A stretch of DNA of 64,000 bases from Rotaria sp. Silwood1. Taxonomy: Eukaryota > Rotifera > Eurotatoria > Philodinida > Philodinidae. Positions within the stretch are counted from its first letter, which is position 1; every line of letters starts with the position of its first letter. The DNA is taken from the NCBI GenBank assembly GCA_905250075.1, contig CAJNOP010000095.1:629287-693286 (forward strand). Reading direction: 5' to 3'. Under the pieces are notes generated by a model that was not told the origin of the DNA, did no database searches, and worked only from the letters and a program-made list of their open reading frames with translations. The translations under genes were made by a program, and so were the position numbers. Below, piece by piece: positions 52,001-63,633 of the stretch.

Positions 52001-55000
52001 GAAATGCTATTTCAATATACTTCACCAATATCTATATCATACAATATGAATAGATCTTGATTATTAGGTTCAAATGGAAATGATTCATTTTCAGCAATTT
52101 CAAGATATTTATTAATAATTGAACTTCGTGTTCCATTGATTGTTATCCATACAGGTGAACATGTTGCTGCATCAAACATTGAACCCGTTACAATATAAAT
52201 TTCATATCGAATAACTACACAATAATAGATTTATATTCATATTTATACGTACCATTCGATCGATTTTCTAATAGATCTATGTATAAAATAAAATGATTTG
52301 ATATTATATCAAAAAAATAATATAAAATAATGATCGAACTTTCATTTGATGGTATTTTTTGTGTATTTGATGAAAGTGTTATTTTAGTTTTGCCATCAAA
52401 ATAATCTATTGAAAGCCATCGATGAACAGAAAAACTTAAAGAAAATTTGAAAAATATTTTTCTTATTTTGACTAATTTTTTTATTGTGTAATTTCAAATT
52501 GAATACATACAAATATTCTTGTTTATTCAATAAAAGTTTAATAATAACAAAATCAACAAACCAAGCCGGTGAAGAATTTTCATTATTATGTTCAAGTACA
52601 ACATACTCAATATCATTAAGTTGTTCATCAACTTTAACAAGAAATATATCACGATATCGATTTTGAAATGGTATTGGATTTGTTAATGATCTACGAAGTT
52701 GAAATGCATAAACACCTTGTGAACCCGATAAAAGAATACTACGAAAATAAAAATGTTCAAGTACAAAACAACATATTTAGAGCAATTTAAAAGTTGTAAT
52801 AGAAGTACTCTTCGTTTCCATATAGAAAACTTGCAGAAACTTTTTTTTTAAATATAAATGGTAACAGTAAAAAAACAATTTTGTGATATTTCATTGCTCT
52901 TCTATCAATCTCATAACAATAAAATTTCCATGAATTGTTTTGTTATAATATGGATGTGGATGTTGATATTCTTTTCTCACACAACAACACAGCTTGCTAC
53001 ATCGATTACATCAAGCATGTTCTTGCTTGTTCTCGTTTATATAAATACAAAACTATTATTATATATATATTTGAAGATTTTAATGTTATTATTGATTAGA
53101 TGAATTTCGTTTATCAATTGACTGTTGATTTTTTTCTTTTTGTTTATATAATGCTCTGTTTTGACTAATCGAAAATTTTTAATTAATTAAGTACCAACAC
53201 ATGAAAAGTAAAATTCTATTTCAATAGTATTGGTGAAATATTACAGAAAAAAATAGAGCATTATTTTCTAATCACTGTTGATAGAAAGAAAGTTTCCTGA
53301 AGCTTTCTATATGAAAATAAATTAGTTTTGCTACTATAGGTAGATAGTTGATTCTAAACGTAGTAAAAAGTTTTTTTTTTCTTTCTGCTTATTTTTGTAT
53401 CATAAAAAAGTCTTTTTTCTTAATTAAGAATGATAGCAAAACAAAATTACAAAATCATACCTGCAATCAGCTAATGTACCTGCATATTTAGCACTGCCTG
53501 TTTGTATAATGATAGCACAATTACCATTAGTCGTAGCTTCGATATCTACAAATGTAAGAAAACCTTCAGAAGTAATTCAGGGATGTCCTGAGATTGCCAA
53601 AATGGAGAACGAGAGGGCTCGAGAACTCGAAGAGATGGATGAAAAGATTTTTGATAACCTTGACCAAATTTTGTAGGGAGGGTTGAACTTGTTTTTTCAA
53701 AATTGACGATTATTCCCCCGGTCGGAACACTCCTGGAAATAAATAAAACCATCAATATACCTTTAATGTCAGTCACGGGATAACCGATTTTAGCTTTTTC
53801 TTCATTGATTAATTCATTGATATCAAATCTAGATAAATATATTTTATTTAACATAAAATATATTGAAGTTGATTTTACTTAAATATCTTATTTCGATATG
53901 GAATTGTAACTTCAATATTTGCTAAAGACCAATTGTCAGGAAAACCTCGTCCATCATGTGAAACTTTAATCATTTTTGGCTTTTATAAAAAATAAAATAA
54001 AATAAAATAAAATTCTCTTCATTCGATTATATCTATTTACTTACAACACCAATATCTTGATCAATAAAATGAAATAAATCAATTTGATTCGTTTGTAGAG
54101 GATGAATAGTATTATCAGCATATTGAAGAAGAAATTTTTTTGTTTCATTTTTTTTACCAACTAATGTAAGAAAAACTGCTGATTCTTCATTTTCATTATC
54201 ATTTGTATGTGTATGTACAGCTAATTCATAGATGATTTCTTGATGAAAAAATAAAAATTTGAAGTTTTATTTTGATTTGATGATTATTTTACCATGTGAT
54301 TCAAGATGATACAAATCATTTTCATCATGAATTGGTAAATCATTCGAAATAATCGAATCAGCTAAATAAACGTAAGATTATAAATAAAAAAAATTCAGAT
54401 AAAAAAAAAACTATGAAAACAAACTTCGTAAAACATTCGAATGAAATGGTATTGGTCTACTTTTAATAAATTCATAATCAGGAACAAGTAATCGAATTTC
54501 TTCACGTGCATGTTTATTATTTGATGATGCATGTAAACCATTACGCATTATATCCAAACCATAAATTGCTCGAATTCTTCAATTAATTAAAAATTATAAT
54601 GAAGATTTTTAAAATACGAATAATTTACGATTCTGGTGCATCGGTTTTTGCACGTACAGGATCAACAGGACCCATTATTTCACGTAAAGCTTGAACTAGA
54701 AATTATAAATTTTATCACTTTTGACCTATGAAATGTTCAAATTTATTGAAGAAAAGCCTGTTTGCTCAAATATACCCTTTTCTCTATTAAACAATTTATA
54801 TAAACGATTTATTCGTACATGATACGTCGTAGAAATCTGAGAAGTTACTCTTTTGAAAATACTGATTAGGAATTTTCTTAAAAAATACTAAAAAAAGATA
54901 AGTTTTCATTAAAAACGAATTCTTTTAGTAAAACACTAAAATATACTTTTGAAATGTCAAAATCTCATTAACTGTCGGGTTGGATTCGAATATGAGATCA

Positions 55001-58000
55001 CACCTATGATCCAAAATATATGGCGAGTTTGTACACAACGACCATGCTCTAGATCGGTTGCTGGATACTCAATCAAATTTTAGGGAACTAGTCCGAACGT
55101 TCAAATATGTCTGATTACTCGCACTTTTTTCATTGTCCGACTTTTACTGAGTAGACTCTATGGATGGTCTCTCACTATTTCTTTTTGTAATTGATCTTAA
55201 AATATTAATAAGTAAATACGATTATTCGAAAGCTTAATCAAGTTCATTATTTTTTCTTACCAGCATCTTCTCGTGCAAGAATGATTATTTCACAAGCATC
55301 ACTGTGAAATAGATAATTAGTAGTAAAAACAAAAAATTGATATATCTGTCTACCTGCACATAAATTGAATAAAATCACTGAACCAAGGTAAGCCTTGATG
55401 TCGAGCATAGAACTGAGTAAGAATATCTTTTGTTAAATGTCTTGTTTCTTTAATCATAATTGTAAAACCATTTAAATTTAATCGTTTAATAATATCATCT
55501 AAATTTAGCGAATATATTTTCATATCGTTTTATTTAATTTAAATACTTTTTTGATTTAGAGTTAATCCTGGCTTAATAATAGTGAGTGTTTGTTGATATG
55601 GAAAAAACTGTTCCAGTTCTTTTCGTGCATCAATAATACTTTCAGAACCATGAATTGTCGTCTGAATTTGATTATTTCATGAGTATAATCTTAGTTATTA
55701 ATGAAAAAAGAAAAAGAATTATTTACCACAGGAATTGTTATTTCGTCAAAATCATGTCGAAGTCTATTAAATGAAATATCAAATGACTTATTATTTTTAG
55801 AAGAAGCAAAATAAACATACGTTCCAGGCATTTTACTAAATTCTTCACGTGAAAATGGACCGAGAAGTTTACAAAAATCGGCTACGCAATTTTCTTTGGC
55901 TACGTAAAGTAGCAAACAAGGACCACTATTTAAATATATAATACTCAAAGAAAGTTATTTTTTATCAAATTTCATGTTACTCTGTATAAGCTTCAACTAA
56001 TGCTTTGAAAAAATCATCGTTACGATGTTTAATATATAATGATTCAACTTCATCTGGTCGAAATGTATACGTTTTTTCGTAACGTACTTCGAATCCATGT
56101 TGTATTATTGCTTGAATAATAGCTTCTGAGTTATAAAAACAGTATACACAATTATATTTCTACTAGAAACTACAGTCATTGATCTGCAATTTTTCTTTTG
56201 GAATTTGCAAATTGATAAATACGTTTTAGATTTGATTCATATATATATAAATAAGTTTTTGTTTCTTAGTTCTATTACACATACGAAATCATTCGTCTTC
56301 GAAAAATATCTAATCTCTCTTTCTGATTTTATAATATAGAAAAGAAAATCCAGAATTTCAGCAGAAAAATTGCCAATTTTTTTGTTTTTGTTTCTGATAG
56401 ATACTGAAAGCACTTACTCTTTTTTCGGTTGCTATTAAACGTTTCATTTTACTATAGAACTCATTCGACGTGTCCTATGTGTTCCTACAAAATAGTACAG
56501 TTTATTTGTGGGTCAAATCTACTCATGAAAAAAAGTTGAAAAAGTACATTAAAAAAGTAGGTCCAATTTCAAGTATTTTTCGTTTTTCTATTCAATGGAA
56601 AGCTATATCAAAAAACAAATTGTATCATTTTGTAGCTGCTTATGAAACATATCAAATGTATTCTACAGTTGCATATTTACGAAAGAACGGAAGAGTATTC
56701 GACTTGTTAGAAGAAAGTATTTATATCCTGTCACTGACTTTGAAAATAAACGCTTAACTTTTCTTCATCTTGCTTGATTTGATGAATGTATCTCAATTTA
56801 ATATTATTAAATGAACATTATTTTCATATACCTTTTTTGGATCGTACCTGTGCCGGCCCAAGAAGACACAAAGTTGCTGTTTTATGAACATATTCATCAA
56901 TAGATTTTCCTTTAACTAAAGGTTGATGATATTCGGGAAAAATAATTTGAATTTCCCTACACAAAATACAAGTAAATACATATATATAAATAAATCATTT
57001 CTAATGAAGGAACTTTTCTAAATGTTCAATTACTTTAGAGTCGAGACTATGTAGACTGATATGAGGTATGAATACTTGGAAAATAGCTCACGTCCTTAGT
57101 TTATTGCTATGAAAATACTAGACTTTTACGATAATTTTTAAATGAATGTGAAGATAACAGAAAAAGTGAGTTTAGGATTTTGATTTGAAACTTTAAGTAG
57201 AGACACCCTTTAACGGGAATAATTGCAAGTCTTTCGATGCGCTCCTGTTCGGAAACAAAAATATAAAATCTGCTTGGTTATGTCAATGATGTGATAGACA
57301 CGTTATCACTACAATTGTATCTTAAGGTAAGAACAGTGACATTCATAAAAACTATTCTCATTAAGGTCTGACCCTCTATGACGAGTTTCAAATCGAAATT
57401 CAAAAATTGGTTTTTCTGTTACCACGATATTCATTGAAAAAATACCGACAAACTCTTAGATTTTCATAGCGATAAGCTCATGACAAAAACTCTTTTTAAA
57501 GTATTCATAGCTGATTTCGATCTACATTATTCACATAATCTCAAGTTAAAAGTGATTGAATGGTTAGAGGAATTCTCTCGTCAATAATATTCAAAATATA
57601 AACTTTAGAGCTTCATTATTTGAATGACTTGAATAAAATCCATTTAAAATAGTATCGGTTCCATAAATTGCAGTTAAACATTCAGGATTATGTTCTTTAG
57701 CTAAATCTGGATTATTTAAACCAACTATATGATGAAGATCATCCGATGTTGATCGTCCTGTATGACCTTTTGATACTACTGCATAAGTACTTGGACCACT
57801 ATACATAAATCGTATAAATTCATTAAGAATATTCGAATCCTATACGAAATAAAATAATATTAAAAATCATGATAAATAAATATACTGGTTTAAAAATTTT
57901 TATCATATCTTCATCATTTAATAACTTATCAGCATGTGTATGAATAATAAATCCTTTATTACGTAACTATAAAATATTTCATATATAAGATAAATTTCTA

Positions 58001-59004
58001 TTTTATTTTAATTATTTTTACATGATCTAAAATTTCATCTTTTTTTCCATTAGCAACAAGATCAGGTTTAATAACAAAAAGTGCAACATCTAATTTATAT
58101 GGTTCTAGATAGATAAATATAAATTAGAATAAAATTTTAGAAAAAAAAAAGGAAACACCTTGACTAAGCCAATAATCTTGATCGATTTTTTCCGCTGTTT
58201 TCATTAATAAACTTCGTAAACTTAATGATTCACTTTTATATACTAAACATAAGAAAAAATTTAATAAAAATTCTTGGTTAATATGAAGAAAAAAAAATAT
58301 GATTTTTTTTTACATATAGGTTCCATTGAAAACGATTCTCTATTAACAATGCCATTCAATTGTTGAGTACCACTATTTTCTGAATATTTCGTTAGAAATG
58401 AATCATCAATCTATGATAACTACTGATAAAATATATATTCATGAAAATATTCATTTAACTTACAGGTTCTCGTTTACGATTTTCTTTAATAACTTGTAAT
58501 TCTTTATTGAGTTGTTCTTCAATAGATTTTTCTATTTGTGGTGCATTCATATGATATTGTATATGTACTAAAACATTGCTCTAAAAAATTAGATTCATTA
58601 AAAATAATATACATATTAATTCTGACAAAAATACTCCAAAAAAAAGTAATAATGGTTCACAATAACCACGATAACGTTTAAGTGATTCAATATTTTCACA
58701 ATTCGCTGAATAGAATGTTAAATATTCTGTTTGTATTAAATTACGTTTAAGTTTAAGAAAAATATCTTCTAATACAATGGTTGAACCAGCCCATTCTTGA
58801 TAAACATCAATTACTGTACAAAAAAAAACAAAAGAAGTTAATGAATTGAAAATATTTTTTTCAAATATAAAACGATGATAAATTAAGAAAAATAAGAAAA
58901 TAAGACGAAATAAAGACTTATTTTAAGCCTTCTTTGTTTAACATTAGATCCCATTCTTCTTTTGATTGTATATCTCGTATTTCAGCTTTTTTCTTCGATT
59001 TCAT
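49091..59004 (-). CDS. thioredoxin - NDPK x3 - PLAT repeat fusion (NME8/TXNDC3-like)
   Basis: About 31 exons, roughly 1,270 aa. The start MKSKKKAEIRDIQSKEEW and the thioredoxin part (VIDVYQEWAGST, RYRGYCEP) follow NME8/TXNDC3. NDPK1 (VALFVIKPDLVANGKK), NDPK2 (LLGPAQVRSKKE, TIHGSES) and NDPK3 (LTIIKPGLTLNQK, RAIYGLD, NGLHASS) lie at about residues 183-325, 335-485 and 490-650. From 54361 downward phase-matched exons continue into PLAT domains: YELAVHTHTND with VPKMIKVSHDGRGFPDNW, then AGTLADCSILLSG with PAWFVDFVIIKL, then YEIYIVTGSMFDAA with GHENINAEQGW, then a diverged fourth ending in NRDNSET. Representative exons: 58813-58635, 57839-57604, 55925-55727, 54576-54425, 54238-54045, 52738-52511, 52214-52021, 50474-50221, 49364-49091. 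NDPK1 lacks the catalytic His and the thioredoxin CxxC is lost. NME8 is an axonemal dynein-associated protein. Confidence 0.85.
53545..53760 (+). other. G+C-rich insert with a protein-like frame inside a PLAT intron
   Basis: The intron between exons 53828-53761 and 53545-53461 contains, on the + strand at 53581-53676, a 31-codon open stretch with balanced G+C and strong helical character (KMENERARELEEMDEK). It is preceded by AATTCAG, like a splice acceptor. It is unlike its AT-rich neighbours and is not needed by the host gene. It may be a captured exon or a transposon fragment; I cannot identify it. Confidence 0.35.
56126..57603 (-). other. two long introns of the NME8-PLAT gene
   Basis: Introns 56126-56831 (706 nt) and 56957-57603 (647 nt) flank exon 56956-56832, which starts NDPK2. 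Most other introns of this gene are 50-80 nt. They contain locally less AT-biased stretches (for example 57000-57480) but no clear gene or terminal repeats. Confidence 0.45.
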
Positions 59005-59249
59005 TCAATAGTTCATTAATTTAATTTTAGCGCTAACTAAGAAAAATGTTGAAATTTCAATGATCAATACGATCAATTGTCAAGTATATAATCTGTCATG
59101 AAATAAAGAAAAAAAAAACAAAACCTTGTAAAACATCAGAGCATAACATAAAAAATGATCTACTGTCTTTTCATCATACAAGAAAGAAAAAGCCATTATT
59201 TTCAAACAACAAACAATAGTATTATATTTGTTTAAAAAACAAAGAGAAA
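59005..59249. other. short spacer between two same-strand genes
   Basis: Only 245 nt separate the stop of the upstream gene (59250) from the ATG of the NME8-PLAT gene (59004). A TTAG lies about 36 nt before that ATG. The two genes could share a promoter or be a trans-spliced operon; the sequence alone does not decide. Confidence 0.4.
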
Positions 59250-60087
59250 TTAACGATGTTGTAACAAATGATGATTTGTATGTTGTGGTCCAGCTGAAGG
59301 AATAATCGATTTAACACATAGTAGTGTTGAATCAAATGGATGGATTGCTGTGCTTATAGTATCCGATACATTATCATTATCGATTAGTTCATCAAATTCA
59401 TTATCATCTGTACATGTATGAAGTGTTGTTGATAGAAGATTTGGTTTAGCTGATAAACTCATTGCATCAGTTGATGAGTGACGAATTTTAGCAGAACAAT
59501 TAATTGTTTGAGAACGACGATTACGTACTATTGCTGATAATGGATCACGAGTTTGTGTTACTGGATATGGAGGTCTCATAACAAGATCAACAACAGATAA
59601 ATGAGAATTGTGTTCAATTGATGAAGTTTTATCTTCCTAAATGAAAATGAAATTTTTTCAAAAAATTTAATTTTATTACATTAATTAAAAAAAAGAAATT
59701 CACCTGTCGTTGTTGATCATTTACATTTCGATTTTTTCGTTTTGGTTTTTGTTGATCAAATAAATGAATAAGATCACTTGTTGCTTGTAAACTTCTTGAT
59801 GGTTGTCCAAGAAAAACTCGAGCTAATTTACGTTTAGCAATAAATAAATGATTATTAGCAAAATCATTTCGACGATAAGGTTTATGACTATCACTATTAC
59901 CATTACCAGTTGATATTAATGGTAAAAATGATTCATTAATACCATTTGTACTTTCAATTGATGAACGTGCACTTTGTAATGCAGATACATGATGATGTTG
60001 CTGATTGTTTAATGGTAAATGATAAGCTGCTGTTGAATTTTTACGACGACAACCATATGGAGGAAAAAGTCCTGTATTTACATTCAT
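59250..60087 (-). CDS. unrecognised Ser/Asn/Arg-rich protein
   Basis: Two exons, 60087-59704 and 59636-59250, joined by a 67-nt GT-AG intron, 256 aa. It starts MNVNTGLFPPYGCRRK. It has a His/Gln-rich patch, a basic region (KPKRKNRNVNDQQRQ near 115-128) that could be a nuclear localisation signal, and RPPYPVTQTRDPLSAIVRN in the second exon. There is no signal peptide, membrane segment or catalytic motif. I do not recognise the family. It lies 245 nt upstream of the NME8-PLAT gene on the same strand, so a shared, possibly ciliary, context is conceivable but unsupported. Confidence 0.65.
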
Positions 60088-62280
60088 TTAGAATTCTTGT
60101 TGTCACTTAAAACCTAGGAAAATGTATGTATATTTTATTTTATTTTTTTAATTATATGACTTCGTAAATTCAATGTCTACCTATTTCTTGTCTTTTGACA
60201 AATAAATGGAGAGAAATCAAAGAAATGTAAAGAAAAAAGAGAGAAAGCAATGAATATAAATTGCCTTTGTCTATGGAGACATACTTTTCTTCACTTAAAA
60301 AATATTTATGAAGTGAACAAAATAAAACAGAAGAAAAAAGAAAGAAAACGATTTATTTTGTCATAGTTTTATATTTTTTTTCCTTCATCATTCTGACAAC
60401 AAAACATTTTCAATGTCAACAAGATGATTGATCTCAATAATTCGTTTACGGTCGACTGTTCTTGAATGATTTTTTTCTATTTAGTTATCAAACACATCAA
60501 TTGAATCTAACATTTTCGTATAGATCATTTTATTCTTTTCGTTTAAATATTGAACAAATAATGATTATGATGTTTTTTTCATATAAGCTAAATAAATAAT
60601 TTTGTTTTCTTTATGTGACATGTCGCAGAACTTAATTCGTCTTACTTTATTTGGTACACATTTTTTTCATGCATAAGAGTTTCTATAATTCTATTGTAAA
60701 AAAAAACAGTGTGTGAAGATGCACGAATCAATGTTGTCATGTATACTAGAAAAATCGACAATAACATAGAGACCTTTGATGGATTATGAACATAATCATT
60801 CTCTAGTAATAAACATATATTTTCTTTTTGAAAAATTTGTTTATCTCATATACTGTAAGGTAAATCGATAGGAACTAAATTCTAGATGAATTTAGTTCAT
60901 TGTCTCGTTGGAAAATGTGTCTTTTATTGTTGCCTAAGGTAACTGATTTGTTATTTTCCGTATGAATTGTTTAGTTGTCACTTCAATTGTAAAATGTTAA
61001 AATGCATGAAAATAAGTATTTAGAATGCTAATATTTTGAAAGTTCATTCCTATATATAAAAGAGCTTTGTTTAAACTTGTATATAATCGAAAAAAGCGAT
61101 TTGCTAATTTTTGTTTTATTAAAATATTCTATTTATTACATGAAGATTAGTAAAATGATTCATCGAAAATAGACGTTTAAATCTTGTAAATTGGTTAAAC
61201 ATTTGTATTCGTTAATTCCAAAAAATTCGATACTATTTAGTTTGATTTCATTTTATTTGGTGAGTAAATACTAATTATTTATGTTTAGTTGATCAATGGG
61301 TATGATCTTGAGTGTTGATCTTTCTTTTTCTTCGAGATTTTTGTTTTTGTTTATAGAGAATTACTAAGGCTTCAATAAATTTAACTATCATTATGATGTA
61401 GTGAAAAATAAAAAAAATAGGATTGATGTTACTTATTGTAAACCATGAATAGCATTCATTCTTTTAGAGTTTCTTCACAAAGTGTAGATATTAAAAGAAT
61501 GGTAATGAAAAACAAAATGATATATTATATAAAGGAATATTTGAATAAGTTATTCGAAGAACAATTTGATATTGTTAAAAATATTAAAAAAATGTTACCG
61601 AAAACAAAGACTAAAGAACTTGAGGTGATCATTATACTGGTATTGCAAATCTCTAAATTAAATCAATAACTTATCAAGAATTCGACATGAAAAAATGAAT
61701 CAACTTTACAATAATTCGATTTTGTATATTCTAGAATGAGAAAATATTCTAATTTTGACTTGTTTTATTTTAATTACATCACAAACTACTTAGGACAATC
61801 TAACAGTGGTAGTGAAGATTCGATAGTTCTCTATGAAAAGCTTTAAGAAACTTTTTCTCTATATAGTTTGATAGAGAAATGTATGCTCTTTTTTTCTATT
61901 CTCTTTAATTGTACTTCAACCAATATCATAATAATAAACTTTCGATAAGATTTGCTTCGTTATAATATGTACTAGTTGTACGAGGCATAGATGTCCATCG
62001 TCATCGAAAATCTAGCGCTGCTGCATTGCTATCACAACGTTGTATTAACAATAGAGTTTAGAAAACCTTATCTTCCACCTAAAAGCTTTCTAAATTAATA
62101 AATAACTTGAACATTCTCATAGGTGTAATCACTTAAATCTGCAAGGATAGGAATAATCGTATTTTCTGAATTTCATTTTCTTTTTTAGTAATTCGCTACT
62201 TGTAATGTGTGTATGTGTATTAGTTTTCTAAAAGTATGATATCTTAAATCAAACATTGAACCGAAATTATAATTTCAGTA
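60088..62280. other. AT-rich spacer, no gene seen
   Basis: A 2.2-kb region between the start of the Ser/Asn/Arg-rich gene (-) and the XPB-like pseudogene (+). A 74-codon frame at 61445-61669 is Lys/Ile-rich and matches nothing I know. The promoter of the minus-strand gene should lie near 60090-60400. Confidence 0.45.
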
Positions 62281-62319
62281 AACGAATTTTTACAATTTTA
62301 AAATTCATCATAATACTGT

Positions 62320-63633
62320 CTTCACTTCATGGAGCTCTATCTATTTGTTTACAAGTTAATGTTACTATTGAACCTTTACAATGAATTAGTAGTATAACAA
62401 TAACTAAGAGTATCATTAAATTATATACATTAAATAATGGAAAAGGAAAATTAGTCATAAAAACTAATCGAAATTTTGTTTAAAATGCTATTTTTGAAGC
62501 TTTAAAAAGCGTTCTACAATATTTGCAAATTCAACAATGTCGATTAGTAACAATATAGAAGAATATTGCTACAAAATAAAATAACAGAAAAATTTCAATA
62601 TCTTATCAACGTTTATATGAAAAAATCAATCGTGATGATAAAAATTTAAGCACAGTTTCATTTGAAATTATTCCAAATAAAATTGCACTCTTATGAAAAC
62701 AATGTCAACAATTCGAATATTCATTACTTGGTGAGTGTGATTTCATCATGGTACGATATTGAAAAATCCAAATATTGAAATTCGATATATAATGCTCTTT
62801 TGCAACCTTATCCAGAAAAGTTGAAGAAATATATTTGGTAATGAACACGCACGAGTTGGTTTACTTATTCTACCATGTGGTGCTGGAAAATCTTTGGCTG
62901 ATGTTACAATTGCTTGTACAATACATAAAAATTACTTTATACTTTGTAATTCAAATGTATCGGTTTAACAATGGAAACAACAATTTAAAATTTGATCAAC
63001 AGCTGATGATTCAAATATACGATTGTTTACTTCAACTGATAAAGATAAATATAAATGATTCTTGTATTTGTATTATTAGTAGTTATTCAATGTTCGTATG
63101 TATTGAACGATGTAATAATACTTGATCGGGTTCATACAATACACAACTGAAGGATTTCGTAAATATTTTTACTTCGTGAGCAACCTGATGATAAAATAAT
63201 TCTTTTTTCTGATTATATATATTTGCTTTCAAAAATTACGCGAATTTTACATGATTTTCAACATGATACAAATTTCTTTCTAAAGTTCCTGATACTTCAT
63301 TCTATTTACCTGATGCTAATGTATTAATACAAACTTCCAGTCACAAAGGATCAAGAAGACAAGAAGCGCGATCACCTAGTCGTATTTTACGACCTAAACA
63401 AGATGCTAATATTCACATTTATTATTCAAGGTTATTCATACAAAGTCATCAAAAAAATAGCAACTGTAGAACATAATCTAGTCTTTTCAATCACAGAAGA
63501 CGAACTACGATTACTAAATACAATTCTACAACAAATAGATTTAAATGAAGACAAACAAAAATTCATATTGCAGAGCGTCCTACCGCCTCCTATTCCCCCG
63601 ACGTGTTCAACCATCAAACAAACACCAACATGA
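62320..63633 (+). pseudogene. decayed ERCC3/XPB DNA helicase copy
   Basis: Pieces of XPB, the TFIIH 3'-5' helicase, appear in order on the + strand with stops and frame changes: SIIKLYTLNNGKGKLVIKTN (about 62411), FEIIPNKIALL then QCQQFEYSLLGE (about 62660-62740), LPCGAGKSLADVTIACTI with helicase motif I intact (about 62867), LILDRVHTI, where motif II would be DEVH (about 63120), LREQPDDKIILFSD (about 63173), [19 protein letters not shown] (about 63346) and [20 protein letters not shown] (63432 on). The part between motifs II and IV is mostly deleted, motif II has lost its Glu, and at least five in-frame stops occur. No intron is evident over 1.3 kb, unlike neighbouring genes, so it may be a processed copy. 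Confidence 0.8.

Noticed and set aside
53546..53760. Intron read as extra PLAT coding sequence on the - strand
   Set aside because: Splicing 53828-53761 directly to 53545-53461 gives a continuous PLAT (AGTLADC motif); including the segment brings an early stop.
56470..56757. 95-codon + frame inside an NME8-PLAT intron
   Set aside because: No start context, no family similarity, and it lies wholly inside a well-supported intron; length is near chance for this composition.
61445..61669. 74-codon Lys/Ile-rich + frame
   Set aside because: Could be a tiny gene, but there is no similarity, splice structure or codon signal to support it.
62835..63125. 96-codon + frame
   Set aside because: Out-of-frame shadow of the XPB relic; the frame with PCGAGKS is the meaningful one.
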